From Alentia gelatinosa (taxonomy: Eukaryota > Annelida > Polychaeta > Phyllodocida > Polynoidae): a stretch of DNA of 64,000 bases. Location: positions 55,665,789-55,729,788 of the forward strand of contig OX465584.1 in NCBI GenBank assembly GCA_950022655.1. The letters run 5' to 3'. Shown piece after piece: positions 9,301 through 16,096 of this stretch (the stretch's first letter is position 1; the number at the start of each line of letters is the position of its first letter). The notes beneath the pieces are model-generated. The model worked only from the letters and a program-made list of their open reading frames with translations, was not told the DNA's origin and did not search any database. Both the position numbers and the translations under genes were made by a program.

Positions 9301-11014
9301 ACTCAGTCGGTGGGGTGCATAATCGTTTCTCTGTCAGTAGGTGTAGACTGATTTGCTTAAGACTAATACCCTCTACCCCCTTTCCTCGAGGGTCGCGGGT
9401 CGAGCGAGGTATTACATAATTTGCCTGCGACAAGGTGACCGACTCGTATACGATTTGGGAACTAATCGTTCATACCGAAATCGGTAGATGGACATCCGGC
9501 ATTAGGTCTTAGACATTTTATACATTATGTGATCGTCCATTATATTTTGCAGTCATTCTAGCTCACAAATATTGTGCAATTCGTGACATGCACGTGTTAT
9601 GATTAACTTTTATCTCACCCCTGGTATCCCCTCCATAGACTTAATATTGGGAAGTCATCCTCAATTCCCATTGGGTATTTAGAACACATATTCAATGGGG
9701 GATTATGCCAAAAACTTGTGCCAATTCGTCAATGTGAGGAGAGAGATAAATTCAGAAATCTGTTCAAGATTACGGCCAGAGCTTGAGCTCATCTCATTTG
9801 AATCTCTACGTAATTCACGCTGCTTCGCCATGTGAATTACTATACCATTCAAACTCGATTGGATATGAGCTCTGATCGTAAACTTTCATAGCTTTCCTCT
9901 ATAGAAACAACTCTCAAACCGCTTTATTTTCAATTCTTGTTCACTTGTTTCAGCCACCCCTGTATTCGAGAAATGCAAGCTAGGAGTTGCCCAGAAGCAT
10001 TTGGATTGCTACGTAATTCATGGGGCTTTGCCTTGTGAATTACTGCGCTATAATCGTAAACTTTATGGGCCTCCTCCATAGTAACAACTCGCAAAGCAAC
10101 TTTATTTGTAATCCTTTTTTCACTTGTGAACTGCTAAGCTATTCAAACTCGATGGTATACGAGCTCTGATCGTAAACTTTCATATGCTTCCTATAGTAGC
10201 CCTTGATCCCTCGTTTCAGCCACCCCTGTATTTGAGAAATGTAAGCTGGGAATTGCCCAGAAGCATTTGAATCACTACGTAATTCATACAGCTTTGCCTT
10301 GTGAATTACTGCGCTATTCAAACTCGATGGCATATGACCTCTGATCCTAAAGTTTCATGGCTTTCCTCTATAGTAACAACTCTCAAACCGCTTTATTTCT
10401 AATTCTTTTTTCACTCGTTTCAGCCACCCCTGTATTTGAGAAATGTAAGCTGGGAATTGCCCAGAAGCATTTGAATCACTACGTAATTCATACAGCTTTG
10501 CCTTGTGAATTACTGCGCTATTCAAACTCGATGGCATATGACCTCTGATCCTAAAGTTTCATGGCTTTCCTCTATAGTAACAACTCTCAAACCGCTTTAT
10601 TTTTAATTCTTTTTTCACTCATTTCAGCCACCCCTGTATTTGAGAAATGTAAGCTGGGAGTTGCCCAGAAGCATTTGAATCGCTACGTAATTCATGCGGC
10701 TTTGCCTTGTGAATTATTACAGTATTCAAACTCGATGGCATATGACCTCTGATCCTAAAGTTTCATGGCTTTCCTCTATAGTAACAACTCTCAAACCGCT
10801 TTATTTTTAATTCTTTTTTTCACTCGTTTCAGCCACCCCTGTATTTGAGAAATGTAAGCTTGGAGTTGCCCAGAAGCGCCTTCCGGATACAGAAGGGGAA
10901 CTGGGAGAAGCTGGTGTCAAGTTTGTACCTCGCTATCCAGTCTACCGCAACCAGCCCATCTTCGCCGAGAAGCGCGGCAGTATCCTAGACACTACTCGGT
11001 CAAATGCTTTGTGA
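122..11014 (+). CDS. Arrestin domain-containing protein (alpha-arrestin/ARRDC type), 3' five exons
   Basis: Alpha-arrestins are cytosolic adaptors that bridge membrane proteins to WW-domain ubiquitin ligases and endocytic machinery. The visible coding sequence is 122-348, 2786-2971, 5044-5250, 7063-7237 and 10833-11014 (977 nt, about 325 residues); all junctions are GT-AG and all phases fit. Residues 1-76 carry the arrestin N-domain signature (FPLPRELPSSFEGEYGYVRY). The second exon has the hinge and start of the C domain (RRAYVPGEDL), the fourth has LVIGTIPM followed by a PPPY WW-ligand motif near residues 237-240, and the last exon has the family's terminal FVPRYPVY. Human ARRDC1-4 are, from memory, about 390-430 residues, so roughly the first 80-100 residues lie left of the window. 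The introns are full of palindromic elements, and two tandem arrays duplicate its splice acceptors. The assignment to the arrestin family is secure; orthology to a particular ARRDC or TXNIP is not established. Confidence 0.9.
440..900. repeat. 460-bp dispersed repeat ending in a long palindrome (copy 1)
   Basis: The element starts near the palindromic TCTCCTGCAGGAGA and ends in the hairpin 776-898, whose arms share GACTGGTTTTGTATACGAGTG. A second copy with the same order lies at 17517-17990. It occupies most of the first 550 bp of the first ARRDC intron (349-2785). No coding potential. Confidence 0.75.
900..1250. repeat. Partial copies of two palindromic modules
   Basis: 905-1010 has the start of the TATCCTACCC family with CCCATAGGCTTAACATTGAG and CCGTATGCCACGCTGACT. 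1080-1240 matches the core seen at 16115-16345, 24690-24905 and 35775-36005 (GTATACCACAGTTATGGTAT and GATGGATAATAAA). Both are truncated. Confidence 0.6.
1260..2200. other. Intron sequence, nothing coding recognised
   Basis: This part of the first visible ARRDC intron holds only small inverted motifs (for example GGTACGCCCAGTCTCAGAAT with a GGGCGTACC partner near 1412-1447) and a repeated GTGGTGGTGCC-like tract near 1930-1960. No exon with homology was recognised. Confidence 0.5.
2205..2550. repeat. Two-part palindromic element, uninterrupted copy
   Basis: A core bounded by TTTATTATCCACCT (about 2210) and GTGGATAATAAA (about 2391) is followed directly by a long hairpin (2401-2550) with arms containing GACTGGTTTCAGATACAAG. 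The same element at 47636-48345 is interrupted. Confidence 0.7.
2549..2592. repeat. Short hairpin
   Basis: CTCCACTGTGCGA and TCGCACAGTGGAG form a 13-bp stem around a GGTACC-containing loop, just before the 25-bp array. Confidence 0.6.
2613..2787 (+). repeat. 25-bp x 7 minisatellite carrying the splice acceptor of the next exon
   Basis: Seven essentially identical 25-bp units each contain ACGTACCATTGTGTTTCAG and end in TC. The AG dinucleotides fall at every 25 bases from 2635 to 2785; the last is the exon 2786 acceptor. The unit has no stop in any frame, so the region is open in all three plus-strand frames. Confidence 0.95.
2786..2971 (+). CDS. ARRDC visible exon 2: linker and start of arrestin C-domain
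   Basis: The exon is 62 codons, phase 0 at both ends. The acceptor TTGTGTTTCAG is the last of seven identical acceptors in a 25-bp tandem array; the donor is CAG|GTCAGT at 2972. It encodes a cysteine cluster (SCCCLLSGSV) and RRAYVPGEDL, the hallmark opening of the arrestin C domain. In-frame use of earlier acceptors at 2711 or 2636 would add 25 or 50 residues without a stop. Confidence 0.88.
3004..3033. repeat. Short CCAGAGC...GCTCTGG hairpin
   Basis: The arms CCAGAG(C) and GCTCTGG lie around about 12 bases. Related hairpins occur at 3835-3867, 8548-8577 and 44416-44446, and a split copy at 18953-19240. It is followed by GGGTTAAATC, as at 3868. Confidence 0.55.
3467..3765 (+). repeat. 300-bp palindromic element, TATCCTACCCC family
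   Basis: A core with TATCCTACCCC, CCATAGGCTTAACATTGG and the hairpin CCACGCTGACTGGCAT is followed by a hairpin with TTTTAATCTTGGCCACCG arms and loop CACTCGGCTTCGCCTC. It ends near CATCCAGTTTTACAATA. Full-length relatives: 16686-16990, 24030-24338 (inverted) and 40678-40985. It sits in the 2972-5043 intron. Confidence 0.8.
3835..3867. repeat. Short CCAGAGC...GCTCTGG hairpin (second copy)
   Basis: GCCACCAGAGCTACATTACG and the partner TTTGCTCTGGTGG form a near-perfect stem; GAGTTAAATC follows, as after the copy at 3004. Confidence 0.6.
3960..4030. repeat. Short tandem repeat, GGAGGCATCTTCAGGAT type
   Basis: About two and a half degenerate copies of a 32-bp unit containing TGGAGGCATCTTCAGGATCC and AATGCC. 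A related cluster is at 32110-32190, which suggests a dispersed element. Confidence 0.5.
4054..4571. mobile_element. MITE with GGATTCACACGRTGGGATTC ends
   Basis: The left end GTGGGATTCACACGATGGG is matched in inverse near 4548-4571 (CCCACCGTGTGAATTTCAC). The interior has TCCCTGAGACATGTTCTCCC, also found at 55610-55640 and 55850-55870. A poly(A)-tailed short element is inserted at 4391-4541. Confidence 0.65.
4391..4541 (+). mobile_element. Short poly(A)-tailed retroelement (SINE-like)
   Basis: About 150 bp from GCCAGGCAATGAAAACCAG to CAATAAAGAAATTCCTTAAA plus an A15-type tail. A second copy with its own A-tail lies at 49352-49494. No tRNA-type A/B box is obvious, so it may instead be a LINE 3' end. 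Confidence 0.6.
5044..5250 (+). CDS. ARRDC visible exon 3: arrestin C-domain
   Basis: The exon is 69 codons, phase 0 to 0, with acceptor TTGCAG at 5038-5043 and donor CAG|GTGGGT at 5251. It encodes a C-domain segment with SVPPLPPSRLDGCKLISIAY, which corresponds to the 'iPpl PP S ... I.V.Y.L' strands of alpha-arrestins. Confidence 0.88.
5268..5872. repeat. Inverted repeat enclosing a MITE
   Basis: ACTCGTTCTCAACG at about 5282 pairs with CGTTGAGAACGAGTT at about 5851. Inside is a MITE with ATGCCCATCTACCGATTT ends (5315-5632), and 5690-5790 carries GAGGCGATAGCCGAGTGAAT, repeated at 62238 and in changed form at 23600 and 28395. It lies in the 5251-7062 intron. Confidence 0.6.
5315..5632. mobile_element. 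MITE, ATGCCCATCTACCGATTT ends (short copy)
   Basis: The left end is GGATGCCCATCTACCGATTT and the inverted right end CGAAATCGGTAGATGGGCAT. A 600-bp relative lies at 8880-9505. Both carry ACAAACG and GTCGCCGACAA-type inner repeats. No coding capacity. Confidence 0.7.
6095..6265. repeat. Dispersed palindromic fragment
   Basis: It contains GGGCGTTACCTGGCCTAT and AGGCCAGGCTTCC with CCAGGGAACCAG. A relative sits at 7460-7580 and a related GGTTCCCT fragment at 3380-3440. Confidence 0.45.
6356..6693. repeat. Inverted repeat about 340 bp
   Basis: The left arm TAGGGAGCCAAAGTGAACCA (6356 on), continuing with GCTGAAACCACAGATACCC, is matched inversely at 6647-6692. The left arm resembles an exon at first glance but has no arrestin homology. 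It is flanked by the separate inverted repeat 6699-6993. Confidence 0.65.
6699..6993. mobile_element. MITE-like element, GGGACCTGTTTCAGTAG ends
   Basis: GGGACCTGTTTCAGTAG at 6699 and its inverse CTACTGAAACAGGTCCC near 6976-6992 bound about 295 bp with no ORF of note. No target-site duplication could be settled. Confidence 0.55.
7063..7237 (+). CDS. ARRDC visible exon 4: end of C-domain and PPPY motif
   Basis: The exon is 175 nt, entering in phase 0 and leaving with one base over; the donor is CTGC|GTAAGT. It encodes LVIGTIPM, the end of the arrestin fold, then RPPPYTSDD. PPxY motifs in this tail recruit NEDD4-family WW domains in known alpha-arrestins; that role here is inferred. A proline-rich linker (VPLLPPAVNW) follows. 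Confidence 0.88.
7300..7580. repeat. Palindromic repeat cluster in the last ARRDC intron
   Basis: It holds GACTGGTTCCCTGCCC with a GGGGCAGGTAACGGGTTCC-type partner, and CGTTACCTGGCCTATAG, shared with 6095-6265 and 3380-3440. Non-coding. Confidence 0.45.
7590..8500. other. Intron sequence, no feature recognised
   Basis: A-T-rich intron with a GC-richer patch at 8030-8160. Apart from a possible short degenerate fragment near 8040-8160 I see no gene or clear repeat. Confidence 0.4.
8508..8577. repeat. A-rich tract and adjacent CCAGAGC hairpin
   Basis: 8508-8545 is an imperfect (CAAAAAAAA)n tract; 8548-8577 is a GACCAGAGCTAAG...TAGCTCTGGTT hairpin of the family at 3004 and 3835. Together they may be a decayed short element with an A-tail. 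Confidence 0.5.
8880..9505. mobile_element. MITE, ATGCCCATCTACCGATTT ends (long copy)
   Basis: The left end GCCAATGCCCATCTACCGAT is at 8881 and the inverse AAATCGGTAGATGGACAT ends near 9496. Internal palindromes with TTGTCGGCGACAA are numerous (for example 9108-9124). No ORF with homology. Confidence 0.7.
9765..9900. repeat. Palindrome upstream of the duplicated last exon
   Basis: Paired segments TTTGAAT/ATTCAAA, CTACGTAATTCA/TGAATTACT and GAGCTCAT/ATGAGCTC surround loop CTGCTTCGCC. The same palindrome core is part of every 204-bp unit at 9954-10832 and recurs truncated at 11720-11830. Confidence 0.65.
9954..10832 (+). repeat. Tandem array of duplicated last-exon starts (about 204-bp units)
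   Basis: Copies of the last-exon acceptor and first codons start at 9954, 10221, 10424 and 10628; the functional exon at 10833 is the fifth. Each copy has a TTTCAG acceptor (GTTTCAG in most), then codons for PTPVFEKCKLG(V/I)AQK, then a palindrome-derived sequence in frame (HL..YVIH.ALPCELL) to a stop. The last three spacings are 203-205 bp; the first is 267 bp and more diverged. Confidence 0.92.
10833..11014 (+). CDS. ARRDC last coding exon with stop
   Basis: The exon starts after TTTCAG and supplies two bases to the split proline codon. It encodes PTPVFEKCKLGVAQK, then RLPDTEGELGEAG and FVPRYPVYRNQP, and stops with TGA at 11012-11014. The FVPRYPVY segment matches the conserved C-terminal strand of ARRDC proteins, so this copy, not the four upstream look-alikes, is the canonical last exon. 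A poly(A) signal follows 14 nt after the stop. Confidence 0.87.
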
Positions 11015-11027
11015 TCCTTGCACAGCA

Positions 11028-11033
11028 AATAAA
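11028..11033 (+). terminator. Poly(A) signal AATAAA of the arrestin gene
   Basis: A canonical AATAAA lies 14 nt after the TGA, which implies a very short 3' UTR. No AATAAA is present downstream of the decoy last-exon copies between 9954 and 10832. Confidence 0.65.
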
Positions 11034-11357
11034 ATTCCAGTTTACGAATGTATAATTTCCGCGTATCTATATGTCTCCTAATAGTAAATAATGACGTGAA
11101 ATTTTCATGCAGTGTTGGACACTGGTCTCTATGTACATTTGTGTACTCCTGTCATTACCTTAGGATATGTGTATAATAACTTTCTCTTATTGGTCACTGT
11201 TTTTCTGCTATACTTGAATGCTCACTTTGAAAAGATGCTCCTGTTGTAAATAAACTTAAGAAGGTGAAAGAAAATACCAAGATAAGAGAAAAAACATTAC
11301 AAAAATGTCTGTGCAGATTGCTGTCAGGGGAAGACTCGCAGCATTGGCAGGTTCTAC

Positions 11358-11377
11358 AGGCACGCACGCACACACAC

Positions 11378-11416
<39 letters not shown>

Positions 11417-11531
11417 CACACACACACACACACACACGCACACACCTACACACCTGCACACCTACACACCTACACACACACACACCTACACACCTACACA
11501 CACACACACATACACACACACACTAACACAC
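11358..11531. repeat. (CA)n microsatellite with (CACCTA) interruptions
   Basis: About 175 bp of CA repeats interrupted by CACCTA units. It is in the intergenic space between the convergent genes. Confidence 0.95.
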
Positions 11532-11534
11532 ACG

Positions 11535-12480
11535 TCTATATTCATTGAACAAACTTTCTTTATTCATAAATTTTTCATTTCACATGTATTTCACATGTAT
11601 ATTCAGTATCAATTTCTCTTGATTTATATCTTAATATTTCAAATTTCTATTCAACATTCTTCAAATAAGAAATAAACTGTTGCCAGTACACCAAGGTAGT
11701 ACACCATTTGTATTCCGGTTGAAACGCTGAGTAATCCACGCGGCTTCGCTTTATGAATTACTCTGCTATTCAAGCTCGGTGGTATACGAGATTTGACCAT
11801 AAACTTTCATAGGTTTCCCCTATGATGTTCACGAGAACCCTTGCCTTTACATAAATGTGATTGTCATAAACCATTGTATGTATATTACAGATTCGGTTAG
11901 ACCTTTCTGGTTAGATGTGAACGAATCTACTTTTTGCTCAGCAATGGAAAATGTCGATCATTCAAGTAAGGACCGATTGAAATCTGGATGCACTATATCA
12001 ATAAAATGAATTAAAAAAGGTGAATTTATCCCAGATTTCTTTCATTCAAGAACATCTATACATGTTAATAATGTATGGTTCAATTACTCAAATGGTAAGT
12101 AGTTATGCTGTACTAATGTATATACAGCTACTACTTGAATATAACTGACACCAAATTGTAAATATGATATTCTTACATTTGAATAAAATCAGATATGTTA
12201 CTGTTGCTTCCATTGATTTTTAATAATTGTGAACTAACCCACTGTATTCTGAGCTCATTCCTCGAACATGTAATCAGTTTGCTATATTTATGTTTGACAT
12301 TTCACATCCGGAACCTGCATCTAAACGCAGATTTGTACGTAGACACATAAAACGTGGTTCTATTAGCTAGTAGTATAGGGAGATATGGTAAGTGGGGCTG
12401 ATTGGAATCTGTTCCATGTTGATGTAATTCATACACAATCACTCAATTCTCCTTATTATTATACCTGGAAGTTTGTATAT
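11535..12480. other. Intergenic AT-rich DNA
   Basis: No gene found. 11600-11700 resembles (inverted) 46310-46460, sharing CACCAAGGTAGTACACCATT-type sequence, so it is a dispersed repeat. A truncated palindrome lies at 11720-11830. Confidence 0.5.
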
Positions 12481-12489
12481 GAAGCAGGT

Positions 12490-13280
12490 GATAACAGCGT
12501 TGTCTCCGCCTGCTTCCTAGACTTCAAAAAAGCTTTTGATAGTGTACATCATTAATTGCTCTGGCTAAAACTACAGTAGTTGTTTAAAATGCCTGAGAAT
12601 ATTCTAGGATGGGTTGCTTAAGTTATTAAAAAGATAGACATAACCTAGTATCTATGAGCGAGACTTTCCAACTCTTATGATATCACAGGGATTCGTGTTT
12701 GGTCCCTTTTTGTTTGTTTTATTTAACAACGATTGAGGTGGGTGTCTTAAACACTCAAACTTTATTCAATACGCTGAGGATCTCGTTGTTTAAGTGGAAA
12801 AAACGGAAGCGAAATCATGTAATGAACTCTTACAAGAAGATCTCATAAATTTTGTAAATGGTGATAAGTGAATGGTTTTACTGTAAATCTAAAGAAAAAC
12901 AACAAAAAATGTATATTTCGCTAATCAAATTCTGTTAAAAAAAAGTTATCATCCCAGAATTATACTATGCATGAACAAAAGATCAACCAGAGTGAACATT
13001 ATTGTTAACTGGGTCTGAGATTGACAAATCTTTATGCTGGATTCCCTTTGCAAACAAAACTTTCAAAAATAAAAGTGCACGTCTGTTTAAGTTCCGTAAA
13101 TGAAGACATTGCTTAACAAAGTTAGTTTCAAGTATCCAACCTGTCATAGACTACTGTTCATCTATTACCAATAGCTTCAGGGAACGTGAAAAGTGAGAAT
13201 AGAAACAACACACAATCAAGGAATGAGAGTAGCCTTAGGTTTAGTTGGGAGAAGACATTCGGTAGACGATATGGAAAAAA
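12490..13280 (+). pseudogene. Decayed LINE reverse-transcriptase remnant
   Basis: Broken frames show SACFLDFKKAFDSVHH, then GFVFGPFLFVLF where a live RT has a 'PQGSiLGPLLF' block, then NFIQYAEDLVV for the YADD box. Stops and frameshifts occur throughout. It looks like the same broad CR1/Jockey-like class as the element at 19400. Confidence 0.7.
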
Positions 13281-13289
13281 ATAATGGGT

Positions 13290-14530
13290 TAGGCATCGCA
13301 TGTATATGCTAGGCTGGCTCATTGCTGTTCACTCCCACCTGGCGCCTACACTCACAATTAATTGATACTCACATCTATATAGGCGCCACCTACAAGCACC
13401 ACTCATAGCTTGACTTGCAATTTCATCAGTGAACTGTGATGCACCCAAAGGACGTGCTGAGTGCAATAATTGGCGAGATCACTATAGCATGAACACTTAG
13501 CCAACCAAACGTCGCAGCAATACTGCTGCCTGTGATCCTTTTGGTCACTTTACCACTTGTAGGTTATTATGTTGATATTCATTAAGTTAAGTTTTATTGT
13601 GTAATCCGGTTTGTAAGGGTGTACCGTTACTGTAAGGACACTCATACCGGCCCAGTCGCCGATGTCTTTACAGTCTAAATAAACAACTTTAAAAAAAATC
13701 ACCACATACCCACAACCCATTGCACCTCCTTCTTCTTCCTCACAACCTTTTTTATATATATATATTTTTTTTATTGTAAGCAGTTTATTGAGGTAACTTA
13801 CAGAGTAGATACAAGGTAGGTTCGTTATAGTACGCTCCATTGCTTTCGCAGTACTAATGAAATGTCTATCCTTAAGTCCATTTAACAAAGAGACTGCTTA
13901 ATTTTTGTATTTTGCGAGAGAAGTGTCTTCCTCACAACCTTCTTCTAACACTCACAACCTACAATCCTTATATTCATTTTTACCCACCCACCCACCCACC
14001 CAACACCGAATACTATTTTAATCATATCTTACCACAGTCGTCTCATTTCATGTTTACCCCTTTTTTTTATTATTATCACCACCAATTTAATACATTTTAT
14101 GCATATTTTAATAATACAATTTTAGCAGTCTTATATAAAATTTATGAACTATACAAAAATAAATTTTATTAACTCTTTACGTTGTTTGTCACCTGGGGGG
14201 AGGAACGTTTAAGTAATGTGATTTAATAGATTCGATCACCACCCAACCAAAGTAAGTCTAATAGAACATATTGGACATTAAACTAATCAAACAACAACTG
14301 GTTAGAACAATACATTTTGAGGTAGATCATCTTTGTATTGGTATAAGCTGTAAATCTGGCTTGTCAGGTAGCCCTCAGGGTTGAAGCCTGTCGCCTGCTA
14401 AACAAAAGACTGCAGCTTAGGAATTTGCCTTTGAAGGAACTATTGGTAGCAACTAGATGGATATGTTATTGCTTAGATACTTACTTCTTGTGCAAAGGTG
14501 GATGGCAGTAATAGATTACACATCAACAAG
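13290..14530. other. Intergenic sequence with no gene found
   Basis: AT-rich and low-complexity, including a (CCCA)n run at about 13984-14002. No homology or coding exon was recognised. Confidence 0.5.
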
Positions 14531-14839
14531 TATTACTTTTTATTATCCATGGTATACAAAGCCTCCATTCACTCGGATATTACTACGCGTCTACTACGCG
14601 GAGAATACGACCAAGCAGATCAAAACCATGGTAGTATACACGTTTGTATCCCGTCCCTGTGATAAACGCTTTATGCTATAGAACAAAATAAATAGTTCCT
14701 ATTGATATACCCTTTAGTATAGCAATGCCTGGATTTAATGTACACGAGAAGATAGAAAATTAATACAATGAACAATATTTTGTGTTCTTATCAGACAATG
14801 TAACATTAGGAACTCATACTCCACGGCCGTGAATTTCGT

Positions 14840-15780
14840 GTACCCAATACTCAATGGCTAATTGGGTCATTCATTTTTATCAGTAAATAATGTTATACGG
14901 GGTGAGATAAAATCAGAAACTACTCGATGAAAATAGCTTGGTCCGTACTCCACCGAGTTTGACTGCAGAATAATTCACGAAGCCAAATATTCAATAGAAT
15001 AAGCTCCCTTTTTGGACACAACTGTAATATGATGTACCACTTCTCCGGATCGGGACCATATTCTTTATTATTATATACCTGTGTCAGTATATCCTACACA
15101 TACTGCCCGCTCCTGCCCATGTCGTATTTATGTCCGCAAGACACCTAGGTGTCGTACGGGGTATGTATGTGGGGTACGGGGCATGTACGGTGGCGAAATT
15201 AAAAAACTCGCCCAGAAGCAAAGTTAAAAATTGGATATTTTAAGGTATATAATAATACGAAAACAGGTATACTGTGCCTGTACATAATAAATACTTGGTA
15301 AATTGACATTAATTCGAACCTCTGCCTGCGGCATCGGTTCGTTCTATTGTCAATTTTATCCTACCCCTAATAAAAAACGCCATAGGTTTAACATTGACTC
15401 AATGTATTTGACGGAGCGTTGAATAAAGTGTTATTTATGCACCGAGGTGAATAAAAAACGGACCAATCAGGGACGAGATAACGAAAGTAGATCCGGCAGC
15501 ATTGATAACTACTAACATGGATAATTACAAATATTCTCTGTATATCGGTGAGATGGGGTAGGATAAATACGAAACTGAACTCGAGTTAGCCTTCTCAATG
15601 TTTATACCACTCTGGTCAGGACTGCTACTCACTAAACTCGGCTAACGCCTCGTGTAGTAATACACAACCTGCCCATCGTGGCATAAACATTGACAAGGCT
15701 AACTCTCGTTTGGTTTCTACTAATTACCGCATATTTAACACATACAGGCACAGTAACCCTGTTTCCGTATAGTATGAGTT
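14840..15780. repeat. Cluster of truncated palindromic modules
   Basis: It contains GGGGTGAGATAAAATC (14900) with a half hairpin TTGGTCCGTACTCCACCGAG, a CCTAGGTGTCGTAC fragment at 15055-15200 (inverse copy at 39950-40165), a TATCCTACCCC...GGGGTAGGATAAA core at 15356-15556, and a long palindrome 15575-15725 with TTAGCC/GGCTAA arms related to 47700-47870. Just downstream of the synthetase gene. Confidence 0.6.
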
Positions 15781-15821
15781 GAAGAATGACTACATCTTAA
15801 AGAATCTAGATAAAATAGCTT

Positions 15822-15827
15822 TTTAAT
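15822..15827 (-). terminator. Possible ATTAAA poly(A) signal of the synthetase gene
   Basis: On the minus strand an ATTAAA hexamer lies about 35 nt after the stop codon. It is the common variant signal; no AATAAA is closer. Confidence 0.4.
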
Positions 15828-15860
15828 TAACCTATATGTACACACGATCACAGTCACGGT

Positions 15861-16096
15861 TTAATGCCCTGTCTTTGGTCGTTTGGCTGGTGTAGGTGTT
15901 TCTCTGATGTCAGTGTTCGGCTGGGTACCAGTCAAATCACCGGATGTAAAGGACAACTCCTTCTGGTCTCTTGCCTTCTTCCGCTCTATCTCCAATTGGC
16001 GGAACTCGTAGCGCTTTACTTTTCCAGACACAGGACGAGGAATGAAGTCCACGAACTCTACGCCACCTCTCAGTCTCTTCGGCGGAGAGACTTGAT
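15861..16096 (-). CDS. Synthetase exon 11: catalytic lysine and stop
   Basis: After TCACAG the exon encodes SPPKRLRGGVEFVDFIP and RPVSGKVKR. The lysine of SGK is the adenylation catalytic residue in ANL enzymes. A charged tail (about 50 residues, rich in K, R, E, T, P) follows, ending KRPKTGH and TAA at 15863-15861. The tail is longer than in typical 4CL and lacks a PTS1 tripeptide. Confidence 0.9.

Noticed and set aside
11194..11548. Open frames in the CA microsatellite (His-Thr and Cys-Val repeats)
   Set aside because: They are translations of (CA)n; the same applies to 43722-44010.
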